Positions 55,300 to 64,000 of a stretch of 64,000 nt of DNA are shown here, one piece after another. The notes beneath the pieces were generated by a model. It did not search any database, was not told the DNA's origin, and was given only the letters and a program-made list of their open reading frames with translations. Location of the stretch: positions 124,001 to 188,000 of the forward strand of contig QPMI01000064.1 of the NCBI GenBank assembly GCA_004431415.1, read 5' to 3'. Position numbers and translations under genes: made by a program. The stretch's first letter is position 1. Every line of letters starts with the position of its first letter. The stretch is from Cyanophora paradoxa. Its lineage: Eukaryota > Glaucocystophyceae > Cyanophorales > Cyanophoraceae.

Positions 55300-55413
55300 T
55301 ATTATATAAATTCCACAAGACAACGTTAATTATAACAACGGTACCGGTTCAAGCGGCAGCGATGCTGATGCGACGGGGCCGGCCGGCGATCGGGGGCCGC
55401 CGGCCGCAGCGAA

Positions 55414-55453
55414 CACTAGGGGGGCCCCCCCCAGTTCCAATAGCTCGGAATCA
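55414..55453 (+). repeat. Terminal inverted repeat, left
   Basis: CACTAGGGGGGCCCCCCCCA, then GTTCCAATAGCTCGGAATCA. It differs from the right copy by one G in the G run and by T versus C in GT(T/C)CC. Confidence 0.85.
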
Positions 55454-55781
55454 GATAGTCTTACGGTTTCGGAACAACGAACTTCCCAAATTCTCCATAC
55501 TGGAAACTTCGTAACTCTGGGAACTAATGATCAAAGTTCACACCAAGTTTTGTAGCCCATGGAGATCCCAAGTCAGGAGTCCCGAGAGCATTGGCAGTTG
55601 TTCCGATAGGAATAGCAATTGTTCCGACGACAAAGAGAAGAGTTCCCAGAAAAGCTATATATAGCAGGCTCGCGCAGCCGGGCGCCCGCACCCCCGGCCC
55701 GTGCACCCTGCCCTGCAGCGCTGGTGGTTGCCATGCATGAATACTGCAATTGCAACACAGCGCCGCCCTAGCGGCCGCACA

Positions 55782-57088
55782 CTATCTAGAGCTAGCACTG
55801 CGGAGGAGGGAAAGGAGGGCCTTGGGCCAGAAGACCACTCGGCCTTCCAGCCCACTGAGAGTAGTGAGCTCTTCGTTGCCAGGCAACTCCGTGATATCCT
55901 CGGGGATCTGCACGCTAGACGTGAATGAACTGAATAAACCTGGAAGGGAGTGACAGAGCTACCTTTCTGCCCAGCACGTCCTCGTCAGCTTTGCCTTCGG
56001 CAAGCACAACCAACTTGACGACGTCCGAGGGCTCCTCAGCTTCGCCCAACTGAAATGGAGTCAGTATGTGGCCCAACTGAAGAGGGGTACGGCGTTTAGC
56101 TATGAAGCTAGCGCCCCGACGCGGCCCGCGCGAGGGGGGTACGCCCTCACCAGCGCCTTCGGACCAAGGGACCCCAGCTACCGGGGGGTACCTTGTCCGA
56201 AGACGCCGGCGAAGGCGTACCCCCATCGGGGGCACGGAGGGGGCGGGCGAGTAGGGGCATCTAGAGCTAGTGCCCGATCGGGGCCCGCGCGAGGGGGGTA
56301 CGCCTTCACCAGCGCCGTCGGCCCAAGGGACCCCAGCTACCGGGGGGTACCTTGTCCGAAGACGCCGGCAAAGGCGTACCCCCATCGGGGGCACGGAGGG
56401 GGCAGGCGAGTAGGGGCATCTAGAGCTAGTGCCCGATCGGGGCCCGCGAGGGGGGTACGCCCTCACCAGCGCCGTCGGACCAAGGGACCCCAGCTACCGG
56501 GGGGTACCTTGTCCGAAGACGCCGGCGAAGGCGTACCCCCACCGGGGGCCTGGAGGGGGCGGAGCGGAGGCGGGGCGGGGTAGGGCATCTAGATATAGCT
56601 AGGAGGGTGTACTGCGGGGGCGACGTGGGGCAAGGGGGGGCGGGGGGGGGGAAGGGTTCATCTTGGCCCGTACCTTGGGCACTAGAATGCCGATGCCGAC
56701 GAAGAAGAACCCCTCGTCGACGACGTAGACGTCGATCTTGGCGACGAAGAGCCGCACCTTGAGCCCGTCCTTGAGGAAGGGCAAGATGTGAGCGACTTTC
56801 AAGTAGCCCACAGGTTCCTGTGCGGAAGTCAGATTCAGATGGAGGCGGAAGCGTTAAGGTGAGGACCGCACCGTTTCGCAACAGAGGAAGTCGGGTGCAG
56901 CAAGGGTCAAAGTCTGGGCCGTCGGAACGCAGCGTGCGGGTTGCCTCCTCCTGCGGCGCTTCCGCGCGGGCTAAAACTGCACGTCAGACTCGTTGAGAAA
57001 TAGGCGGGGGCAGTACCTCGAGCTCCTTGAACACCGGCGCGGCTGTCGCCTCCGGAACCGCGGCCGCCGCCTCGCGCTTATCGCCCAT
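55782..57088 (-). CDS. Unrecognised 142-aa protein encoded inside the CACTA element
   Basis: Four exons, read from high to low coordinates: 57088-57017, 56817-56674, 56049-55963, 55907-55782. Lengths of 72, 144, 87 and 126 nt are all multiples of three, every join is phase 0, all introns are GT-AG (donors GTACTG, GTACGG, GTAGCT), and the protein has 142 residues. The start ATGGGCGATAAG follows an AG-rich acceptor-like end, so an upstream exon is possible. Exon 2 is strongly beta/hydrophobic (YLKVAHILPFLKDGLKVRLF, VAKIDVYVVDEGFFFVGIGI). Exon 3 reads EAEEPSDVVKLVVLAEGKAD. Exon 4 reads IPEDITELPGNEEL..GRVVFWPKALLSLLRS. I know no family for it; a small OB-like or ribosome/chaperone-associated fold would be speculation. 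Donors differ from the GTGCGC type common in the other genes. A 165-bp tandem repeat fills intron 2. Confidence 0.6.
56120..56575. repeat. Three copies of a ~165-bp tandem repeat
   Basis: Landmark GAGGGGGGTACGCC at about 56132, 56291 and 56449, each followed by GGGACCCCAGCTACCGGGGG and GTCCGAAGACGCCGGC. It lies in intron 2 of the 142-aa gene. Confidence 0.85.
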
Positions 57089-57099
57089 GTCCTGCGCAA

Positions 57100-58790
57100 C
57101 GAAGATCACTCTTCGAGCGCGGAGACCACGACGCTCACTCAAGCGAGCGGAGACCGCAGGGCTGGAGCGCTCACTCAAGCGAGCGGCCGGATGGACTCAA
57201 CGGAACAGACGAGCGCACGTCCACCGACCGCTCCTGCGCAACATGTTCAGCGCAACGAGCACATAAAACGACCGCGGCGCCTTGCGAGGCAAGATTTACG
57301 CGAGGGTTGCCGGTCGAACCTTGCGAAACCGCGGAAAATGCCGCTCGGCGCTCGGCGAGGAAGCCGCCCGCTTCTAGGAGCGCTCTGGGAAGCAAAGACC
57401 ACATGAGCGCTCGGCAGCCCGCCGGGGACGGGCCGTCGGACCTGGTCTGTTCAAAACCCGGCTGCAGCCGACTGCCGCGGCTTCCCTGCGCGAGAGCAAG
57501 GCACAGCAGCTCGCTAGAGGTCCCTAGACGCTGCTCAAGCGCGAGTTAGGTGCAGGTTGGCCCGCTGTTTGAAGCTGCTGGCCGTTAGCGAGGATCTACG
57601 TATACCCCGGGCCAGCCGGATCTACACTGCGCCCGGGGCTGCCGCCCCGGCTGCGAGCCGAGCTTAACGAGCCGTTAGCTTTTACCATGCAGAGGGCCGC
57701 AGCAGCTGTAGCCGACTGTAGCAGCTGGGCCGCCTGGGCGTGCTTCCAGACAACAGCGCTTGCGTCCAACAGCCTGCCGTCAGCCTGCCGTCAGCCTGGC
57801 CTACAGCTAGCCGACGGCCGACTGAAGCCGGACGTCGCCGCCGCCGGACGTCAATCGGACACCCGCCGCGTTGAGAGCCCGGCCCACCGTCCGCCGGGGC
57901 GGGCGTGCGAGACTGCACTGACCACATACGCAGATTGCACGCACTGCAGGAGTTTGCGCTACTGTCGCGCGTCGCTCGCTCGGCCACGCGCCTTTGAACT
58001 GACCCCACCACACAGATTCCACGACGCGCTGCCGTGCGTGCCAGTGCGCTTGCGCCCGTATCGCAGCATTTTGCTCTCTTCTTCATAGAAGTGCTAATAC
58101 GGTGCATAGATATACGCCTGCCTCGTCGTGGCCTTCGGGCGCTCGATTTGATCCGAGTCTGTCACGGACCCCACCTGGAGAATCTCATGCTAGTGGACAG
58201 TTCAGGGCGCGCGCCGCTCTGCCTAGTGGCAGGATCTTGTATAATGTTTGAAAAGTGATTGTTTCGCTGTCTAGTATCGAGCCCAGGCCCTGCGCACACG
58301 CCACAGCACGGGCTCTCGAAGGGCTCGATGTTAGAGCAAGCCGCCTGGCCGCATTCTCGCTGGACTCACTGAGTTAAATGAAAGTATAATGGATGTTCAT
58401 CATGCTGTCCGATTTGCATCCTGCGCGAACGTGCGGCACCGTGGCACGTTCAATCTCGATCATGATCACTGATCATGAGTCAGTGTTATGTTGAGAAGTT
58501 GAAGTCGTACTTTCGGCTTGTCAACTTAAAAGTGATAGTGCGGCACTATGTCACCCAGCACATCTCATATAATTATATGCTATAAACATCTCCCTTTCAA
58601 TAAACTTAGTTATTTAAGCGTGAATCTCCTTCGAGGCTCTAGGATCCGGACACGAAGGGGGGAAGGGGTGCATCTGATTCTGTTCTAGATCTGCAGTGCC
58701 ACAGTGCGCACTCTCGCGCAGCCAGGCCATGAAGCAGTACGTCAGAGCAACATATTTTGACACGCGTGGTAACTAGCCTTGAAGCCGCAG
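57100..58790. other. Interior of the CACTA element without a recognised gene
   Basis: GC-rich with scattered short open frames of Arg/Ala/Pro-rich composition. A direct repeat CTCACTCAAGCGAGCGG occurs twice near 57135 and 57168. 58380-58620 is AT-rich and includes an AATAAA-like AATAAACTTAG near 58598. Nothing else could be supported. Confidence 0.4.
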
Positions 58791-58799
58791 AGCCCCCGC

Positions 58800-59650
58800 C
58801 CCGTGCGGCAAGTCCCGCCGCGGAGCTGTTGCCCGCCGCGCCGCCGCCCCGCCCTGCGACCCGCGCCGCCGTCCGCAAAGCCGCCCGCCGCGCCGCCGCC
58901 CCGCCCGGCGAGCCGCGCCGCCACTCGCCGTGCCCTAAAGCTTTCCCCGCCAGGCGAGCCGCGCCGCCGCCCGCCGCGCCGCCGCCCCGCCCGGCGAGTC
59001 GCGCCGCCGCCCGCCGCGTCCCCACCCCGCCCGGCGTACCGCGCCGCCGTCCGCCGCGCCCCCGCCCCGCCCGTCGAGCCGCGCCGCCGCCCGCCGCGCC
59101 GCCGCCCCGCCCGGCGAGCCGCCCCGCCACCCGCCGCGCCGCCGCCCCGCCCGAAGAGCCGGGCCGCCGCCCGCCGCGTCCCGCCCCGCCCGTCGAGCTG
59201 CGCCGCCGCCCGACGAGTCTCCGCCCCGCCCGGCGAGCCGAGCCGGCACTCGCCAAGCCTCCGCCTCGTGCGGTGAGCTGCGCCGCCGCCCGCCGAGCCC
59301 CCGCCCCGCCCGTCGAGATGCGCCGCCGCCACGACCTTCCGCCCCGTGCGGCGAGCCGCGCCGCCGCCCGCCGAGCCCCGGCGCCGTGCGGTGAGCCGCG
59401 CCGCCGCCCGCCGAGCCCCCGCCCTGTAAGGCAAGCCGCGCTCCGTGCGGTGAGCCGCGCCGCCGCCCGCCGAGCCCCGGCGCCGTGCGGTGAGCCGCGC
59501 CGCCGCCCGCCGAGCCCCCGCCCCGTACGGCAAGCCGCGCCGCCGTCCGCCACGCCTCCGTCTCGCCCGACGAGCTGCGCCGCCATCCGCCACGCCTCCG
59601 TCTCGCCGCGAGCTGCGCCGCCGCCCGCCGCACTTCCGCCCCGTCCCGTG
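58800..59650. repeat. GC minisatellite, about 42-nt unit
   Basis: Irregular repeats of GCCGCGCCGCCGCCCGCCGA followed by GCCCCCGCCCCGCCCGG-like or GCGCCGTGCGGTGAGCC-like ends. All six frames are nearly stop-free in parts because of the composition, so the long frames here are not evidence of a gene. Confidence 0.85.
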
Positions 59651-60500
59651 AGCCGCGTCGTCTGGCAGCCTGTGAGCTCTGCGAGCCTGTGGTCGATGGC
59701 GAGGCTAGTCTCGACACGCGCTCGAGCCGGACGCGCTCTACAAACGAAAGCTTGAACAGGAGCACCATCGCTAGCTCGCCCGGAAGCTCTTGCATTCATG
59801 ATCAATTGAAGAAAGCTTGACCAGGAGCAGGATCCTCGGCGGGTCACTGGAACCTGCGCATTGTGAGCCAATCTGACCAGTAAGGCCCGATTCAGCGCAC
59901 CAGTTATTCAGCCGGCTCCGCTTGTCAGCGCTTCCGACCGCTTCGTGGCTTGGGGGTACTAGCACCACTTGCCAGCACGCAGTACCCCAACGAGCCTCGG
60001 CACACCCGGAACCGCGGGCTCTAGCTGTGCAAACGCGGTCTCTATAGCACATAGGCATTCCTAGCAAGGCGTTGGCACTGACGCGGCCCGCGTGCGCGCT
60101 TCCTACAAGGCGCGCGGTCGGCACCTCTATCGACAAGCCCGGCGCGGGCCGCACACGCACCAAACACGAAAGCACATCCACAGCTAGCGTTTAGAAGCGC
60201 TCAGAAGGCCGCCCGCGCTGATCGACTCGGCGGCTGCAACCGAGCTCCGGGGCCGCGCCTGCGGTGCCAGTCGTAGCTATGACCCCTACGTAGCTGCCCT
60301 AGCGCACTGATAGTGCTCCCCGGGCGCCCTGTGCCGCGCGCCGGCCGCGCCGTGTTCTCTGTGGACAGCTCTGGATTGCTCTCGTTACAACTGACGCTGT
60401 CGGTACTACATGATCGTACGAGAGCTGTGCATAGTGCGAACGAAGTTGGGAACTTCGTTGTTCCGATTTACAATAGTCACAGTTTTGCCAGCAAACTTCA
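59651..60500. other. 3' subterminal region of the CACTA element
   Basis: No gene supported. A minus-strand frame at 59771-60181 is open but not protein-like. 60440-60500 carries the subterminal inverted repeats TGGGAACTTCGTTGTTCC and ATGATTCCGAGC. Confidence 0.4.
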
Positions 60501-60540
60501 TGATTCCGAGCTATTGGGACTGGGGGGGGGCCCCCTAGTG
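60501..60540 (-). repeat. Terminal inverted repeat, right
   Basis: TGATTCCGAGCTATTGGGAC, then a G run and CCCCCTAGTG: reverse complement of the left end with one-base differences. Confidence 0.85.
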
Positions 60541-60669
60541 GAAGGCGCCACATGTGCGTGCGTTGAGCAAATCAGAAGGGAAGGGCGGGGGTGGGCGGAC
60601 GGGCGGGCCTCGGGACGGCCGTAGAAGGCGGCTAGGGAGGCGAAGCAGCCGGGGAGGCGGCTAGGGGAA

Positions 60670-60706
<37 letters not shown>
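60670..60706. repeat. Poly-G tract (37 nt)
   Basis: Run of 37 G followed by GATCCGAGGTTGGAG. The homologous run in the paralogous locus (61581-61604) has 24 G. Confidence 0.9.
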
Positions 60707-60707
<1 letters not shown>

Positions 60708-60719
60708 TCCGAGGTTGGA

Positions 60720-61144
60720 GCCGGGCTGCCGGCGCCGGCCGCTGCCGCAGTGCCGCAGACGCCGCCCGCAGTGCCAGGGCCAGCAGCCAGGCTGCCAGGA
60801 GACGTCGACTCCGGATCGGATCCAAGGACACAATTCAGTGGTAAGCCACTGCTAGCGCTGCGCATGCTGCGCTGGTGCCGCAGTGCGGCAGTGGGCCAGC
60901 CTGGCATTGGCGCGTGCATGCGTAGTGCGCAGTACTAGCTATAGCCTACAGTGCGCACTACTAGTAGTACTGCGGCAGTGCGCGCAGCCCTACCTGCAGC
61001 CTGCCGCAGTGCAGCGCACTGCATGCATGATCTGCATCTAGCGCTGGCGCCGGGGCAGGCTGCACATGCTGGCATGGAGTGCCATGGAGTGGCATGGACA
61101 GTACTGGCGCCTCGGAGACGTCGACTCCGGATCCAAGGGCCCAA
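60720..61144. other. Intergenic, palindrome-rich
   Basis: No gene. Dense in GCAGTGC/GCACTGC and CTACTAGTAG type palindromes and two copies of GACGTCGACTCCGGATC (near 60803 and 61120). Confidence 0.5.
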
Positions 61145-61630
61145 CTCCATCGACACCGATATTAATATTCCCTTTAACTAGTTCAACTTGATCGAAAGTA
61201 ATTGGATTCATCCATTGAATCTGCAACTGGATATCAATCCACATCCACGCGCATGCAGGCCGCCGGGCAAGCTTAAGGGAGGCAGATCATCGGATCATGA
61301 ACTCCACAAGATACTATGATAGCTCAGATAAATTCGATCATATTATATAAATTCCACAAGACAACGTTAATTATAACAACGGTACCGGTTCAAGCGGCAG
61401 CGATGCTGATGCGACGGGGCCGGCCGGCGATCGGGGGCCGCCGGCCGCAGCGAAGGCGCCACATGTGCGTGCGTTGAGCAAATCAGAAGGGAAGGGCGGG
61501 GGTGGGCGGACGGGCGGGCCTCGGGACGGCCGTAGAAGGCGGCTAGGGAGGCGAAGCAGCCGGGGGAGGCGGCTAGGGGAGGGGGGGGGGGGGGGGGGGG
61601 GGGGATCCGAGGTTGGAGGCGAGCACGATA
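61145..61630. repeat. Paralogous copy of the F-box 3' flank, free of both insertions
   Basis: 61145-61340 equals 53494-53689, 61341-61454 equals 55300-55413, and 61455 onward follows 60544 onward. The first two blocks (196 and 114 bp) are colinear with no difference seen. The copy holds only the last codons of the F-box gene plus its 3' flank, then the sequence beyond the CACTA element up to a poly-G run. It marks the exact empty sites of the two mobile elements. Confidence 0.9.
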
Positions 61631-62503
61631 GCGCTAGCGCTGGCTGCGCATGCGACCGGCTGGAACGAGGCGAAGAGGCCCAGGCCCAGGCCCAGCTCTT
61701 TCTGGAGCGCGTGGGGCGCGTGCCGCAGCGCGCAGCGCCGCCCTCTCCCTCGCCGTCCAGGTCACCGGGTGCCACGGTGCGCGGTACCGCCCTGCAAGCT
61801 TAAGCTCGAGATCTAGAGCCAGACCCCGCGCGCCGGGCCGCCGGGCCGCGGCCCCGGCTCGACGCACTTGTTTAATTATAAATTACAATTACGGACTCGA
61901 TTCAAGAGAGCTTGAGGCCCTGATCGTGCATGTGGCCTTTCTTCAGGCTCGATCAAAAGCGACTCGGCGAACTGCAAACCCTTGCAAAACAAAATGTCTG
62001 GATCTAAATCTGCAAAATTGCAGCACGCAGATCTAGAACAGAGATATAATGCCGAGAAGATATCTACGAACTCGATCGAGCACGTCGCGATTGGATTCGA
62101 ATCTCGAGTTCAAGCTACAGTCATAGGCACGCGAAAATGGGAACGTAACGGAAGTCGTGGGCTAAATTCAAAAGGCGATGGCGAATAATAAAGTGAAGAC
62201 TGAATGTACATGTTCAAAAGCTACCACCAAGCCAAGTATTAGCTATGCATATGGTAGATAATACGCATCCGTATGCATGGGGCTATACACTACCAGTATT
62301 GCATGTTAATCTACCGGTACCCTGATCAAACGCAGAGTTGAAGAAAATTAAACTATTCACTAAACACACAGGAGCTGGCACTCGATCAAACGCTATAAGC
62401 GTGTCTGGCCGCGCAGTGCTGCGACGGCTTACAATCATGAAACAGACGGCTGGACCAGGGCGAAATTGGGCGAGCCGCTGTTGGTATCTACATATCTAAC
62501 GAG
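61631..62503. other. Intergenic region
   Basis: GC-rich to about 61860, then AT-rich. Short open frames only; no supported gene. It lies downstream of the minus-strand response-regulator gene. Confidence 0.45.
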
Positions 62504-63977
62504 CTAGAACGATCCGGTGAAAAAACGCGCCGCAAGGCAGTTGTAATGAGTGTCTGAATCGAAGCTGGTGAAGACTCGACGCAGGCAATCCTGGCCAGTC
62601 GGCGTCGTGCGATGAGCACACATGTACACGTGCAGGCCGCCTGAGCGGACTCGCTCGCTCACGCCTGCTGCAGCCGCGGCAGCTGCGGCAGCTGCTGGAG
62701 CGCCCCGCTGACCATGCTGCGCGCGCGGGGCGGCCCAGGTCAGTCGGCTCGCTCGTTCGGCGCCGGCCCGCAGGCCCCCGAGGCACCTGCGGAACTCTTC
62801 CACGCGGAAGGGCTTCACGAGCACGCCCTCGATCCCCGCCCGCCTGCGACCCGGAGAAAGGCGCCGGTCAGCCGACGCGAAGCGAAAGAGCGAAGGGAAG
62901 GGCGCACCGGCAGCGGTCGCGGACGGCGGCGTCGACGTCGGCGGTGACGGCGGCCACGAAGGGGCGGGGCCCGGCGCCCGCGAGGGCGAGGATGCGCTCG
63001 CAGGCCTCCACGCCGCCCATCCGCGGCCTGCCGCACGGTCACGGTCAGCTCGGCCCGCGCGCGGTGCGATCGACAGAGATGACGTCCCCTGTAGCTAGAG
63101 CTAGCTAGAGCCGGGGCGCAGCGCCCAGATTCCCGCCCCGCCGTGCTCCGCCCTCCCTTGGCGCCCCGCCTCGCCCCGGCCTGGCCCGGCCCGCCCCGGC
63201 CCGCCCCGCCCCCGGGCCGGCGCACATGTTGAGGTCGAGGAGGACGCAGCGGTGGCGCCCGGCGGCCCAGCGCTCCACCGCCTCGGCCCCGTCCTCGGCG
63301 AAGTCGGCCCGCAGGCCCATCCCCTTCACCACCCGCGCGATCACCATCCGGTTGATCTGAGGGGGGGGGGGGGGGGGGGGGGCGGATCAGAGGGCGGCCG
63401 CGCGAGAGGGCGGAGGAGGAGCAGGGCGCACCGGTGGTCGTCAGCCACGAGGACGTCCGCCGGCGCCTCGGCCGGCGCCTCCGCCGCCGCCGCCGCCGCG
63501 GCCGCCGCCGAGTGCGGCCGCGAGCGCTGCTCCAGGACGGGTACGGCAGCCTCGGGCAGCGGCGAGAAGCGGACCGTGCTGCGGCGGTCCGCGGGCGGCG
63601 GCGCCGGCGGCGACGGGAGCGTCGCCGCCTTGATCAGCGCCCGCTGCGATCAAGCGCGCGCGGCTCGCGTCAGCCCCACAGCGGCGGCGCGGAGCGGCGG
63701 CGGGGCGCGGTTCATTGTCTTTAAATAATTTATCGCGTATAAGTTATCGCGTATAATTTATCACCTGGACGCGGGCGAAGGTGACGGGGGTGGTGAGGAA
63801 GGTGCGGCCCTGGGCCTGTCCCGCCCGGATCGGCGACACGGGGCTGCCCTGCCCCGCCGCCGTCGTCTCCTGCGCGAGCGAGCGGAAGCCGTGAGGCGCA
63901 GCGGCGGGTGGGCGGGCGGGTGTACGCACGTCGCGGCCCGATGCCTCCGCCGCCTTCTTGCGGTCGTACTCGCGGTC
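62504..63977 (-). CDS. Response-regulator receiver domain, C-terminal part of a hybrid sensor kinase (partial)
   Basis: Minus-strand exons from high to low: 63977-63930 (DREYDRKKAAEASGRD), 63869-63765 (ending TFLTTPVTFARVQ), 63643-63432 (Ala/Pro linker, then APADVLVADDH), 63356-63226 (INRMVIARVVKGMGL..EDGAEAVERW..CVLLDLNM), 63027-62908 (PRMGGVEACERILALAG..FVAAVTADV), 62843-62504 (AGIEGVLVKPFRVEEFRRCL, then an Ala-rich tail). The receiver fold is complete: acidic pair in ADDH, phospho-acceptor Asp in LLDLNM, conserved Thr in AVTAD and Lys in VKPF. Such domains receive phosphate from a histidine kinase; the kinase part presumably lies beyond the right edge. Donors are mostly GTGCGC/GTGCGT. One join does not keep frame: exon 3 leaves two bases (CG) before GTGCGC, while the next exon needs a third base before ATC AAC. 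A one-base error or an unusual splice is possible. Confidence 0.75.
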
Positions 63978-64000
63978 CTGCGTGCATGCCGCCCGCGCTC

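Larger units (their letters stand above)
55414..60540. mobile_element. CACTA-type DNA transposon, 5,127 bp, non-autonomous
   Basis: Starts CACTAGGGGGG and ends CCCCCTAGTG, with about 40-bp terminal inverted repeats (55414-55453 and 60501-60540) that share CCAATAGCTCGGAATCA. A 3-bp target duplication GAA flanks it (55411-55413, 60541-60543). The related locus at 61452-61454 has a single GAA and no insert, so both ends are exact. Subterminal inverted repeats include GGAACAACGAACTTCCCA near 55471-55488 and its near complement at about 60448-60465. No transposase was seen. The element holds a 4-exon minus-strand gene (55782-57088), a 165-bp tandem repeat, a GC minisatellite and otherwise non-coding sequence, so a transposase supplied elsewhere would be needed. 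Confidence 0.8.

Noticed and set aside
55524-55706. 60-aa frame with a membrane-like segment (ASLLYIAFLGTLLFVVGTIA)
   Set aside because: It lies in the subterminal repeat region of the CACTA element with no start context or homologue; chance is likely.
58639-59871. Long Arg/Gly/Ala-rich minus-strand frame (410 aa) and overlapping plus-strand frames
   Set aside because: All derive from the GC minisatellite and are open in several frames at once, with no protein-like complexity.
1-64000. tRNA, rRNA, snRNA or dinoflagellate spliced-leader sequences
   Set aside because: Scanned by eye on both strands; no cloverleaf, 5S-like box set, U6-like ACAGAGA context or spliced-leader sequence was found.

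Overview
The window comes from a GC-rich nuclear genome of an intron-rich microbial eukaryote, most likely an alga or related protist; I cannot resolve the lineage. The reasons are genes split by introns of about 45-125 nt with GT-AG borders (GTGCGC/GTGCGT is the commonest donor), F-box/LRR and hybrid two-component genes, Helitron, CACTA-type and non-LTR mobile elements, long poly-G runs, and no bacterial operon structure or ribosome binding sites.

Layout. 0.15-4.8 kb: exon fragments of one or two unrecognised minus-strand genes. 5.2-6.7 kb: a retroposed, 5'-truncated zinc-finger sequence with a poly(A) end and a 15-bp target duplication. 7.9-9.0 kb: a small plus-strand gene for a cysteine-containing protein with an internally duplicated exon pair. 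9.4-15.7 and 26.8-47.1 kb: about 19 units of a complex 1.2-1.46 kb tandem repeat (roughly 26.6 kb), each unit built from ~150-bp subrepeats, a hairpin module and a TATA-like box. This array is interrupted at 15.7-26.8 kb by an autonomous-type Helitron. Its single gene can be spliced in silico from 11 exons into one 2,823-codon frame encoding a zinc-finger-like N-terminus, two NTF2-like domains, a basic region, a CxxC domain, an HUH replication initiator and a PIF1-type helicase. One in-frame TGA breaks it.

48.9-51.0 kb: a minus-strand RNase H plus zinc-knuckle protein, the 3' remnant of a non-LTR retrotransposon. 51.1-53.5 kb: a 7-exon F-box/leucine-rich-repeat gene on the plus strand. Just downstream its 3' flank carries two insertions: a 1.61-kb non-autonomous Helitron-like element (53.7-55.3 kb) and a 5.13-kb CACTA-type element (55.4-60.5 kb) that encloses a 4-exon 142-aa gene. 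At 61.15-61.6 kb lies a second copy of the same flank that lacks both insertions exactly, and this fixes their ends and target sites. 62.5-64.0 kb: the 3' part of a minus-strand response-regulator (hybrid sensor kinase) gene that runs off the right edge.

The two most unusual items are the Helitron that fuses tandem NTF2-like domains to its Rep-helicase, and the tandem array whose units keep a GCA-loop hairpin although the stem sequence has changed between subfamilies. All gene models were built by hand from splice signals and reading-frame continuity; no database search was run.
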